A stretch of DNA of 64,000 nt, taken from positions 13,101,762 to 13,165,761 of the forward strand of contig CM075783.1 in assembly GCA_037974665.1 (NCBI GenBank), in the 5' to 3' direction. Shown here piece by piece: positions 34,572 to 45,813 of the stretch; position 1 is the stretch's first letter, and the number at the start of each line of letters is the position of its first letter. A model generated the notes under the pieces. It made no database searches, was not told where the DNA came from, and saw only the letters and a list, made by a program, of their open reading frames with translations. The position numbers and the translations under genes were made by a program. The DNA comes from Ehretia macrophylla. Lineage: Eukaryota > Streptophyta > Magnoliopsida > Boraginales > Ehretiaceae.

Positions 34572-36405
34572 CACATATGTGCAAGACAAACGACTAGTAG
34601 AGGCAAACTTTGACATCCCAGTGAACCCGAAACTCATTCCAGAAACCAAAAGGTAAAAGGGAAAAAAGTCTTGGTTCCTCATACAATAAGGATCTAAAAA
34701 TGAAACTTCAGAGCTAAAATCTAGTCAGAAATCAGACTGAACATTGCCTACAAACTGAGGATAGCAAATGAAATTGAACTTATATTGTGATAGATAGCTA
34801 GAATTGATCATTATAATTAGGAAACAAAATGCATAGGTATAAGTTTCACAATAAAACAATAGGAGTCTTAAGAGAGAGAGTTCACGATATGTCTCTGTAT
34901 TTGCTATGTATAGTTCCTCAAACGCACTATGGTATATTACTTTTCCTCCACCAATATACCTAACCCCATACTCCAATTCTACAAGTATAGATAGAATACA
35001 GGGGTTTCTCCATTAATGATATGATGAGGTGACACCCTCCAAAGAAATAGCATAAGAAAGCACATAGAATTTGTTAAACCTTTCTTTCACGAAATAAGTA
35101 TATAGAGCAAAAGTCAACCATTTTTTTTATCTCACAAGTCTTCACTAAGGCATAGGTTATATATGCAAAAAAATGGTTTACAAAATGGAGAAACTCTCTA
35201 AGCAGCCATGTTAAGTATAGAACAATGTCAGAAGTTGTTGGATTCAAAGGTGTACAAATTCTTTCCTTTGTTCATTTTATAAATGATATTTATCCATATT
35301 AACTTTCTCATTACCAAGGGAATTTGACCATGTTGGGTCATGAGAATATATAAGCTGCTTAGAACCATAATAATGCATGATAAAAGTAAATAATATGTAA
35401 TCAACACCTATTCTTATATATAAAGTATGCAACATTACATGCCGATACAAATCAAAGCTAAAATGCTTAATCTCGTGGTGACAGTAATAAAGAATCCAAG
35501 TCATGGTGTCAATATATTTAGGCAAAGAATCGAAACAGAGGACAACTTCTATGAATCCAGATAATGCTCAAACACAAATGCTGCCCAAACCAAAGATAAT
35601 TGGAAAAAAATGCCACCTCCAAAAACCCGTGCACTACCCAATTATTCAATCTCAAAAAGGTCTTTCTACGATATGTGAAATAGGTGAATCATATTAAACT
35701 GTCATGCAACAAAAAGGAAGAAAAGGAAAAATGACAAAATTCAAGAAAAGAAAGTAGCTTGCGGTACATTTACAACCACCAGTGAGTACAGGAAGCAATA
35801 TAAAGCAATATAAACATTTCTATATATGTAAACATGGATATCAAGATCTGATGTATCATCTTGTTCTCTCTAGCTTTTATACGAGAGAGTAAAGAGAGAA
35901 GACAGAGTTGATGAACAACTTAAGGGCGAAACGAATCAGAGGGGAAAGACTAAAAAATTAATAGAAAATAGAAGGCAACTAGTCTGAAAGTTTCCTCCGA
36001 CAGATTCTTCTTCCACAGGCAATTCAAGATCTCTAAATTCACCATCCTCCCAAACGTTACAGCACATTCCAACAACAACTACTTTTCTTATCTACTTGTC
36101 CCCATTATTAAACCTGATATGGCCATGAACATGTTTCATACCAAAATTCAAACCTGAACTAAAGGATCCTCAATTTCAGTGTCATAAAACCCACAACTAT
36201 GAAGCCTATCCAAAACTCAATTGACTCTAAAAACATTTATCTCACAACAACACTTAAATTGAAGAATCGTCTAATTCTCAAATTCAACACCATAATGAAT
36301 TAACTACAGCTCAAAACAGGAAACAATCTAGTGAAAATTTATTGATAACCTAAAGACTCAAATCCTAATCAACACCTTTAATATTTAATTCAACAAAACT
36401 ACGCT
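34572..36405. other. Unassigned interior of CACTA element 2
   Basis: Ordinary AT-rich sequence. No protein similarity, RNA gene or repeat boundary was recognised. Confidence 0.4.
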
Positions 36406-36615
36406 TACATGCTGTCACCCACATATTTGTCCAATTTCGGTGGTCTTTCGACGAATAGCCTTCACACTCCAGTTAGATGTCCTCTTGCGAGCAGCAAGGT
36501 ACGCACAAGTAGTGCAACGGCTCTTCTGAAGATGAAAGCTGCGGCGGCCACATCGCACACACAGTGTGTGTGTCTTGTTCCTCCTCTTACCAAAGCTTCA
36601 TGTTCCCTTACCCAT
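36406..36615 (-). pseudogene. RPL37: Ribosomal protein eL37 (60S L37) pseudogene
   Basis: Starting at the minus-strand ATG (36613-36615) the frame reads MGKGT, stop, [28 protein letters not shown], then [19 protein letters not shown]. This is the N-terminal two-thirds of eL37 with its zinc-binding CxxC and CxxC pairs, a large-subunit ribosomal protein of about 94 residues. A TGA replaces the Gly at position 6, and similarity is lost after RRKTT, with a frame change near 36425. Upstream (36616-36750) the minus strand looks like a 5' UTR (CTAGGGTTTCTGCATC, pyrimidine/CCA-rich). The coding part carries no intron in the surviving portion. It lies inside CACTA element 2 in the same orientation as the dehydrogenase exons. 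Confidence 0.9.
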
Positions 36616-36827
36616 GGCTGTGCAGATGCAGAAACCCTAGCCTGTGTGGCTTTTGCCCTGCCGAGACAAATTCCGTGAAAGATGGTAATGGGTGGTAGAG
36701 GAGGAAGGTGGTGGTGGTGGTGGTGGTTGTGGCACTTCAAGTTAAGAGTGTGGCGCTTTTAACTTAAACAAAACCCTAAATAGCCACTTTCAATGTTTTT
36801 ATAAAAGGAACATTTTATTTTACATTT

Positions 36828-36935
36828 CGTCGCCGGCCGACCGGTTCAACCATCCGGTACCTCATCCGCCTGAGACAGAGATGTTCGGCGCTTTTCTATC
36901 CCCGCCGGACGAGGCTCCGGCCGACCGGCTGACAA
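36828..36935. other. GC-rich island, possible captured exon
   Basis: About 108 bp of high GC in an AT-rich setting, bounded by near-copies of CCGGCCGACCGG (36832 and 36917). It differs strikingly from both sides. No protein match is recognised in either direction. Confidence 0.35.
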
Positions 36936-36939
36936 TTTA

Positions 36940-37321
36940 TACAAATAGAAGAAATTTTAAAATTTTTCATATTATGTTTCTTAAAATTTTAAATTTATCT
37001 TTATTATTTAAACTAGTTAATTTAATTTTTATATTTTCTAAAAAATTTAAATTTATTCCTATTATTCAAAATTATTTAATTTAGTCTTTCTTATTTTTTT
37101 AAAAATAATTTAATTCATACCTAAATTAGCTAAATCGATTTTTTTTTAGAAACACTACAGTTTAAATAAAATTTATTTTAAAAACACTAAAACAATTGCG
37201 TGATTTTGAATAATAGAAACAAAAAAAAATGATTTTTTTAAAAAAATATAACGTTAAATTTACTAAATTTGAACAATATAGACAATTAAAATTTTGATAA
37301 AATAATATATACTATTTGTAA
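36940..37321. repeat. Foldback-type repeat remnant
   Basis: AT-rich arms with TTTAGTCTTT/TTTATTCCTATTATT-type motifs, resembling half of the foldback element at 2692-3600. Confidence 0.35.
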
Positions 37322-39247
37322 AATTTAGGCTACTGCTGGGCTTCCTTAGCCCATTCGTAGCTAACGACGACGAATGGGTTATGGATAATTAATAATATGT
37401 ATTCTAACATGTTAATGGGTAGGAATAACATATTAAAATGTGTTAATATCTTCATATTTTTTTTGTTTATGAAGTTTAGACACAATGTGAGAGTTATTCG
37501 ACTCTAAGATTGAACGTTTATTAACATTAAGGCAATGTTAAGTGAGAATATGATAAGTTCAATTTAAACAGCTATTGATTTTCTATGAGATTTCTCTACA
37601 AAAGTATGCACGTTAATGAAATACGGACCAAGTTTATTTTTATTTGAAAAATTTATAACTCATGTGAAGTTTACTACGTTGTAGGTGCAATTAAAATTCC
37701 ATAATTCAAATTAAAAACGATGAACCTCGATTTTTTGTTGAAGTCCGTAGCCTAGCAGTAGCCAATTGAATACTGCTGGGCTACGGAAGAGTTGAAGTCC
37801 GTAGCCTAGCAGTAGCCAATTGTTGACTGTTGGGCTACGGAAGAGTTGAATTCGGTAGCCTAGCAGTAGTTAATTTGCTACTGCTGGGCTCTAGACAACT
37901 AATAATATGTATTGTAACTTGTTAATAGGTAGAAATAACGTATTAAAATGTGTTAATATATTCATATTTTTCTTCTTTATGAAGTTTAGACACAATGTGA
38001 GAGTTTTTCGACTCCTAGATTGAATGTTTATTAACATTAACGCAATGTTAAGTGAGAACATGATAAGTTTGCTTTAAACGATTATTGATTTCCTATGAGA
38101 TTTCTCTATAAAAGTACGCATGTTAATGAAATACAGACCAAGTTTATTTTTATTTGAAAAATTTACAACTCAAGTGAAGTTTACTACGTTGTAGGTGCAA
38201 TCAAAATTCCATAATTCAAATTAAAAACGATGAACCTCAATTTTTTGTTGAAGTCCGTAGCCTAGCAGTAGCCAATTGGCAACTACTGGGCTACGGAAGA
38301 GTTGAATTCCATAGCCTAGCAGTAGCAAATTAGCTATTGCTGGGCTACGGATAACTAATAATATGTATTATAACTTGTTAATAGGTAGGAATAATGTATT
38401 AAAACGTGTTAATATCTTCATATTTTTCTTCTTTATGAAGTTTAGACACAATATAAGAGTTTTTCGACTCATAGATTAAACGTTTATTAACATTAACGCA
38501 ATGTTAAGTGAGAACATGATAAGTTTGCTTTAAACGGTAATTGATTTCTCTATAAAAGTACGCACGTTAATGAAATACGGACCAAATTTATTTTTATTTG
38601 AAAAATTTACAACTCAAGTGAAGTTTACTACATTGTAGTGCAATCAAAATTCCATAATTCAAAATAAAAATGATGAACCTCAATTTTTTGTTGAAGTTCG
38701 TAGCCTAGCAGTAGTCCATTGGCTACTGTTAGGTTACAGAAGAATTGAAGTCCGTAACCTAGCAGTAGCCGATTGGTGATTGCTGGGTTACGAAAGAGTT
38801 GAATTCCGTAGCCCAGCAGTAGCCAATTTGCTACTGTTGGGCTACGGACAACTAATAATATACATTGTAACTTGTTAATAGGTAGGAATAACGTATTAAA
38901 ACGTGTTAATATCATTATATTTTTCTTGTTTATGAAGTTTAGACACAATGTGAGAGTTTTTCTACTCCTAGATTGAACGTTTATTAACATTAACGCAATG
39001 TTAATGAAAACATAATAAGTTCAATTTAACCGGCAATTGATTTCTCTATAAACGTATGCATGTTAATGAAATATGGTCCAAATTTATTTTTATTTGAAAA
39101 TTTTGCAACTTAAGTGAAGTTTATTATGTTGTAGGTGCAATTAAAATTCCATAATTCAAATTAAAAATGATAAACTTTAGTTTTTTGTTGAAGTCCGTAG
39201 TCTAGCAGTAGCCAAGTGGCTACTGTTGGGCTACGGAAGAGTCGAAT
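37322..39247 (+). repeat. Satellite-like array 1 of CACTA subterminal units
   Basis: Four tandem units whose CCGTAGCC anchors fall near 37741, 38251, 38694 and 39191 (spacings about 510, 443 and 497 bp). Each unit has a core of about 390 bp (CTAATAATATG...GTTTAGACACAAT...AACATTAACGCAATGTTAAG...TACGTTGTAGGTGCAATC) and one to three short palindromic modules CCGTAGCCTAGCAGTAGCC-AATTG-GGCTACGG type. The number of palindromic modules accounts for the variable unit length. Confidence 0.85.
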
Positions 39248-39660
39248 GTCGTAGCCCATCCGTAGCTAGGAGCTACGGATAGACTATGGACTTTGTTATT
39301 TTATTTTTCTCTATTTAATTAAAATATCCGTATTTATTTTTTTAATATATTTTTTGAATAATATATATAGTCCGTAGCCAATCCGTAGTTATTTGGCCAC
39401 TGCATGGCTACGGACTTTTTTATAAAAAATTTTGACGAATTAATTAAATAATCTGTAGCTAGTCCGTAGCAAATTGGCCACGGCTAGGCTACGAAATATT
39501 ATTTTTTATTATTTTTATTAATTGAAATTATGGTCCGTAGCCAATCTGTAGCTATGTTTTATCGTCATTTCAACGAGGTCTAAGTAGGCTACGAATGGGC
39601 TACGGAATTTATTGCCCGTATCAAATCTGTAGCCTGACATTAGCCAATTTACTACGGAAA

Positions 39661-39707
39661 AAATCCGTCGCCCAATTCCGTCACCCGAGCGCTGTTTTCT
39701 TGTAGTG
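39661..39707 (+). repeat. CACTA right terminus of element 2
   Basis: Ends GCTGTTTTCTTGTAGTG, complement of CACTACAAGAAAACAGC, preceded by CCGTCGCCCAATTCCGTCAC. Confidence 0.8.
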
Positions 39708-40405
39708 AGCCTAAGAATTAATTAATCTCATCAATGTTGGTGTTATCTTATGCAAAGTGAAGCATGACTCACAACCCACCTCCCATAAATCATTGCTAAT
39801 ATATCTCATGATCCATACATGATATGTACATATGCCTAGTGACTAAATCACATGAATAATATGAATCACTTACAAATTCAAAAAATAAGCCTAGATTCTT
39901 CTTCAATACATGTGCCTAAGAAAGATAAACCATGATTAGGAAAAGCTAAAGAAAATGTGCAACTAAAGAAAAGCTTGAAAACTCAAGGACATAGTACTTA
40001 TAATACCACAACACTCAACTCCATATGAAGAAGGATTATCTTCTCCAACATCATCCTTCTAATTCGATAAAGACTCGAATGAATCATTTTCCACTTTTTC
40101 TTTAAATCCCAACAAAGCGAATCCTAAATCACTTAACAAAATAATTCTATTTAAGCACGTGATTCCATTATTTCAATTCTAAATCAGTATGACTCCATTA
40201 TTTCAATTCTAAATTAGCACGACTCTATTATTTTAACTCTAAATTAGCACATGACTTCATTATTTTCACATATAACAAAAGAATAGTACCACTAACCAAT
40301 TAACATTTCATATTCGCTATATCAGCATTAACATATACATATTGAACTATAAGCGTGGTACATATTCAACTCTAAACTATTTACCTATAGATAGAGATAG
40401 GAATA
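39708..40405. other. Spacer without supported gene
   Basis: Includes a 30-35-bp degenerate repeat (GACTCCATTATTTCAATTCTAAATTAGCAC) three to four times at 40140-40260. No protein-coding or RNA gene is seen. Confidence 0.45.
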
Positions 40406-40676
40406 TGGTGGTGGTGCTCTTGGTAGTAGTGATGGTGCCATTGGTGGTGTTGATGATACCATTGATAGTGGTGATGAGGGTGGTACTCTTGATGATGTCT
40501 TTGGTGGTTCCCTTGGTAGTGATCACGAATAAAAATTAAATAAATAAATGAAAAAATTAATAAACTACAAACTAGTATATTGCACTACCTTTGATGGTGT
40601 TGGTGATGGTGTTGGTGGTTGTTGTTGTTAGTGGTGGTGCCTTTGTTAGTGGTAGTGGTGTCATTGGTGTTGATGG
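40406..40676. repeat. GGT/GAT-rich trinucleotide-like repeat
   Basis: Two blocks (40406-40520, 40589-40676) of imperfect GGTGGTGATGGTG-type repeats. The valine/leucine-rich open frame through it is low complexity and not called as a gene. Confidence 0.7.
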
Positions 40677-40708
40677 TGTCACGCCCTGACTCAACGGAAA
40701 AATGAAAT

Positions 40709-43470
40709 CCATAGCTCATCTGTAGCCAATTGCCACGGTTGGGCTACGGACCACTAATAGTATAAATTCTAACTTGTTAATAGGTAGGAATAACATATTA
40801 AAGCGTGTTTATATCTTTATATTTTTCATGTTTATGAAGTTTAGACACAATATGAGAGTTTTTGAACCCCTAGATTGAACGTTTATTAACATTAACGCAA
40901 TGTTAAGTGAGGACATGATAACTTCGATTTAAACGGCTAATGACTTTGTAGGAGATTTCTCTATTAAAATACGCACGCTAATAAAATACGAACCAAATTT
41001 ATTTTTATTTGGAAAACTAGCATCTCAAGTGAAGTTTGCTACGTTGTAGGTGTAATCAAAATTCCGTATTTCAAATTAAAACTGATAAATCTCATTTTTA
41101 TCTGAAAGTCCGTAGTCCATCTGTAGCCAATTGCCACGGATTGGTTACGGACCACTAATAGTATAAATTCTAATTTGTTAATAGGTAGGAATAACGTATT
41201 AAAGCATGTTTATATATTTATATTTTTAATGTTTATGAAGTTTAAACACAATATGAGAGTTTTTAGACCCCTAGATTGAACGTTTATTAACATTAACACA
41301 ATGTTAAGTGAGGACATGATAACTTCGATTTAAATGGCTAATGACTTTGTAAGAGATTTCTCTATTAAAATACGTACGCTAATAAAATACATACCAAATT
41401 TATTTTTATTTAGAAAACTAGCATCTCAAGTGAAGTTTGCTACGTTGTAGGTGCAATCAAAATTCTGTATTTCAAATTAAAACCGATAAACCTCATTTTT
41501 ATCTGAAAGTCCGTAGCCCATCCGTAGCCAATTGCCACGGATGGGCTACGGACCACTAATAGTATGAATTCTAACTTGTTAATAGGTAGAAACAACGTAT
41601 TAAAACGTGTTTATATCTTTATATTTTTTATATTTATGAAGTTTAGACACAATATGAGAGTTTTTTGACCCCTAGATTGAACGTTTATTAACATTAACGC
41701 AATGTTAAGTGAGGACATGATAACTTCGATTTAAACGGCTAATGACTTTGTAGGAGATTTCTCTATTAAAATACGCACGCTAATAAAATACAGACCAAAT
41801 TTATTTTTATTTGAAAAACTAGCATCTCAAGTGAAGTTTGCTACGTTGTTGGTGCAATCAAAATTCTGTATTTCAAATTAAAACCGATAAACCTCATTTT
41901 TATCTAAAAGTCCAAAGTCCATCCATAGCCAATTGTCATAGATGAGCTACAGACCACTAATAGTATAAATTCTAACTTGTTAATAGATTGAAACAACGTA
42001 TTAAAGCGTGTTTATATCTTTATATTTTTCATGTTTATGAAGTTTAGACACAATATAAGAGTTTTTGGACCTCTAGATTGAACGTTTATTAACATTAACG
42101 CAATGTTAAGTTAGGACATAATAATTTCGATTTAAACGACTAATGACTTCGTAAGAGATTTCTCTATTAAAATACGCACGCTAATAAAATACGGACCAAG
42201 TTTATTTTTATTTGGAAAACTAGCATCTTAAGTGAAGTTTACTACGTTGTAGGTGTAATCAAAATTTCGTAATTCAAATTAAAACCGATAAACCTCATTT
42301 TTATCTGAAAGTCTGTAGCCCATCCGTAATGAAATCTGTAGCCCATCCGTAGCCAATTGCCACAGATAGGCTACGAACCACTAATAGTATGAATTCTAAC
42401 TTGTTAATAGTTAGGAACAACTTATTAAAGCGTGTTTATATCTTTATATTTTTCATGTTTATGAAGTTTAGACACAATATGAGAGTTTTTAGACCCCTAG
42501 ATTGAATGTTTATTAATATTAATGCAATGTTAAGTGAGGACATGATAACTTCGATTTAAACGACTAGTGACTTTGTAGGAGATTTCTTTTTTAAAATACG
42601 CATGCTAATAAAATATGAACCAAGTTTATTTTTATTTGGAAAACTAGCATCTCAAGTGAAGTTTGCTACATTGTAAGTGCAATCAAAATTCTGTATTTCA
42701 AATTAAAACCGATAAACCTCATTTTTATCTAACAGTCCGTAGCCCATCCGTAGCCAATTACCACAGATAGGCTACGAACCACTAATAGTATGAATTATAA
42801 CTTGTTAATAGGTAGGAACAACGTATTAAAGCGTGTTTATATCTTTATATTTTTCATATTTATGAAGTTTAGACACAATATGAGAGTTTTTGGACCCCTA
42901 GATTGAACGTTTATTAATATTAACGCAATGTTAAGTGAGGACATGATAACTTCGATTTAACGGCTAATGACTTTGTAGGAGATTTCTCTATTAAAATATG
43001 CACGCTAATAAAATACGGACCAAGTTTATTTTTATTTGGAAAACTAGCATCTCAAGTGAAGTTTGCTACGTTGTAAGTACAATCAAAATTCCATATTTCA
43101 AATTAAAACCGATAAACCTTATTTTTATCTAAAAGTCCGTAGCCCATTCGTAGCCAATTGTCACGAATGGGCTACGGACCACTAATTGTATGAATTCTAA
43201 CTTGTTAATAGTTAAGAATAACGTATTAAAGCGTGTTTATATCTTTATGTTTTTCATGTTTATGAAGTTTAGACATAATATGAGAGTTTTTGGACCCCTA
43301 AATTGAATGTTTATTAACATTAATGCAATGTTAATTGATGACATGATAATTTCGATTTAAACGACTAATGACTTCGTAGGAAATTTATCTATTAAAATAC
43401 GCACGCTAATAAAATACGGACCAAGTTTATTTATATTTGGAAAACTAGCATCTCAAGTGAAGTTTACCAA
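40709..43470 (+). repeat. Satellite-like array 2 of CACTA-derived 401-bp units
   Basis: Anchor motifs CCGTAGCC (or variants) fall at 40709, 41110, 41511, 41912, 42313, 42737 and 43137: spacings 401, 401, 401, 401, 424 and 400. The last unit breaks off at about 43470. Each unit opens with a palindrome whose best copy (41511-41551) pairs CCGTAGCCCATCCGT with its exact complement around a short loop. The remaining body is homologous to the core of array 1. The 424-bp unit has an internal 23-bp duplication of its palindrome half. No terminus of the CACTACAAG type flanks this array. Confidence 0.9.
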
Positions 43471-43489
43471 GTTTATTTTTATTTTTATT

Positions 43490-44040
43490 TTGATTTTTAG
43501 TAATAATATCTACCATCCAAATTTTATTTTATTTTAACATTATCTACATGTCATTTAACACATAAAAATTACATATGAAAACATATATCTTTATAAAGTT
43601 AATAATAACTCAAATTCAAAACTAAGATGGCTAATTTGAATTATTGGTTAAGTTATTTTGTAACTTCCAAGTGGTACATAATAGATGAAGAAAAATATAA
43701 TTTTTACTCAAAAAGAAAAAGAAAAGTTCCGTGTTGGACCAAACCTAACTATTTCTATGAAGCAATGACAAATAAAATTGTAAATAAGTAAAAAAAATAA
43801 CATATGAATACAAATATAAATATTTAATTTTATTTTTAGTAATATAATTTAATAAATCAAGATTTTAACTGAAAAACGTTTTTAAAAGTCCAATGCAATG
43901 AAATGTTCCACGGTAGACCTCTTTAATTTCAATGCTAATTGTTAGGTTATATTGAATTGGGACCAAAACTGCATGGTCTATTGATGCTAAATTATTCCAT
44001 GTCAATTCAGTGCGAAGACATACAAATCTTCTTATTAAAA
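43490..44040. repeat. Right copy of flanking modules B, A and C
   Basis: Same blocks as at 28985-29480 in the same orientation but in the order B (43497-43560), A (43590-43795), a short second B-like stretch (43825-43862), and C (43985-44040). Confidence 0.7.
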
Positions 44041-44277
44041 CCTTCCCAAGGTATTCATTCCCAAAACACTGCATAACCTTCACCTGTAGCACCTCATCCG
44101 TGAGAAAACAATCCTTACCCATTGTAGCCCTCCGTCCTCTACCCTCCCCCTTCCCCCTTCCTCCTCCCAAAAAAAATAAAATAACCATCTACCCTTTGCG
44201 AGTTCCCCAAAACCAATACTCTACCCACTGCAACCCCCTAAACAACCCATTTACTGTTCATGGCACTTCAAAACAAC

Positions 44278-44728
44278 TGTTAGAAAGCCTAAGGTTCCAT
44301 CTTAAAATGCATTCGTACTAGCTAGGAGAAGTAGCCCAAGATCTTATATGGAGGTCTTGAAAGTCTTGATTTATCCATGTCAAGCTATTGGATATTTCAA
44401 TATCCTCCTTCAAATGTGGCCCATGATTTATTGATTATGTGGTTAAGGAAGTAGCAATCTTAGAAGAGTGACATAAAGTCAATTGTTGAAGGCGTGACGT
44501 GGTACGAGAATAGAACATCTGAAGACTACATACCAAAGTAAATGTCTGAAAAACGAATATGTCAGACATGGATGGATACCAATGGAATAAGGCCTAACTT
44601 TAATACCATGTTAGAAAACTTAAGGTTCTATTATAAAATTAATTGGTACTAGATGAAATAATCCAAAACTTATATGCTGGCCTTGAATGTCCTAATTTAC
44701 CGACATGAGAAAATTAGATACTCCAACA
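44278..44728 (-). mobile_element. TRIM-like element on the minus strand
   Basis: Two diverged direct repeats of about 120-125 bp (44278-44402 and 44609-44728) share TGTTAGAAA-CTTAAGGTTC, TGGTACTAG and GTCTTGA/GGCCTTGAATGTC phrases. On the minus strand the upper repeat starts TGTTGGAGTATC and ends TTTTCTAACA, followed by TGGTATTAAAGTTAGGCC, a degenerate tRNA-iMet PBS. The lower repeat is preceded by the purine tract GAAGGAGGA. The 200-bp interior is non-coding. The flanking 5-mers (ACAAC, GCCCC) do not match. Confidence 0.6.
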
Positions 44729-45233
44729 GCCCCTACCTTTAGAGACCCACCTCCCACAAAATAACCTTTCATCCTTCGTGACACCTTTGTCCCAAAACAA
44801 TCCCAAGTTGATATAGTGGTGTGCACCTGTTCATGTATGGTAGGTAACTTGTGGTATATACGCGTTTGTGTATGTCTATCTCTATGCTTGTAGGTCAAAG
44901 AGTGTTTGTATGCGCATGAGTAGATTAGAGTGTGTAAGTGTGTATATATATCTCTATGTAAATTAGTGTATATGTGTGCTTGTAGATCATTGCGTATGTG
45001 TTAGAGTGTGTAGACCAATGTATGTTTGCTAGTGGAGGTGGTAGTAATGATAAAGGTGGTAAAGTTGGTGATGGTGGTGGGAGTAGGGTAAATATATAAT
45101 AGGTTGAATTTATAGGGTTAATTTTTAATTATCTTGTCTTGATTTTGGATAATAGGTTAGTTATTTTTTTTATCGATTATTATGAAAAGACTAAATAATT
45201 CTTCTCTAAAATACCTCTTAAGGGATTTTTAAA
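44729..45233. other. TG-rich low-complexity spacer
   Basis: Irregular TGTGTATATG stretches at 44815-45030 and GGTGG repeats at 45030-45075. No gene is seen. Confidence 0.5.
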
Positions 45234-45697
45234 AAGAGTAAATATCACTCCACCCCCTGTGATATGGAAACTATCACGCTACTCCATATGTTTGTAAAAC
45301 TATTTAAAACCCTCCTGTACTTTTTGAAACCCGACATATCACCTCCCTCCGTCTCTTTTAAGCTAATATCGTTAAAAAAATCAGTTAAGTGACATTTTTT
45401 CCCTTTTTTTTGTTGGGTAAGTAATCATTTCATTCCAAAAAACTCAAAACTTTACAATGAACATGTGAATGGATCATCTAGAACTAATGTTCCATTCTAT
45501 ACACAAAACACTATTTTCTAAGCTATCACGAAATTTACAATAAATACTAGCTTTTCTTCTAACATCCAAAATAACTTTCTCAGTAATTTGACATTTTTGC
45601 CCTTATATTATACATATTTTAACTTTCTCTTTCCACCCATTCTTTTCACCAAAGCAAAATTAAAAAAAATTATATATGTATAAGACCAAGAAAAAAG

Positions 45698-45699
<2 letters not shown>

Positions 45700-45754
<55 letters not shown>
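45700..45754. repeat. (TA)n microsatellite
   Basis: About 27 TA units, followed by a short GTAT repeat. Confidence 0.95.
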
Positions 45755-45756
<2 letters not shown>

Positions 45757-45813
45757 TATGTATGTATGTATAGAAAAAAGAATTGCAAAAAAAAAGAAGA
45801 TGCGAAGGAATGG

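Larger units (their letters stand above)
30853..39707 (+). mobile_element. CACTA element 2 with captured host-gene fragments
   Basis: The left terminus AACTACAAGAAAAAAAGACTGAG (30853) and right terminus (reverse complement of 39661-39707: CACTACAAGAAAACAGCGC, then GACGGAATTGGGCGACGG) are CACTA-type ends. Subterminal CCGTAGCC/GGCTACGG repeats fill 30890-31510 and 37322-39660. No TNP1/TNP2 coding sequence is present. The centre holds minus-strand fragments of NAD-isocitrate dehydrogenase and eL37 plus exon-like pieces, in about 5 kb of otherwise ordinary AT-rich DNA. No 3-bp target duplication matches (CAA left, AGC right), so one end may have been replaced. Confidence 0.65.

Noticed and set aside
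33740-36405. Possibility that the isocitrate dehydrogenase is a functional gene
   Set aside because: Nonsense codon, frameshift, absence of upstream and downstream exons, and location between CACTA ends.
40342-40539. Valine/leucine-rich open frame
   Set aside because: Translation of a GGT/GAT trinucleotide-like repeat.
40677-40690. TGTCACGCCCTGAC, like the end of a minus-strand gypsy LTR
   Set aside because: Only about 14 bp match; no LTR follows, so it may be chance or a trace too short to annotate.
37741-43470. Regularly spaced repeats reminiscent of a CRISPR array
   Set aside because: Unit length (400-510 bp), plant context and palindromic CACTA motifs exclude CRISPR; no cas genes.
43865-44188. 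107-codon minus-strand frame beginning with a Gly/Arg-rich stretch
   Set aside because: It overlaps the repeated module C and has no similarity I recognise.
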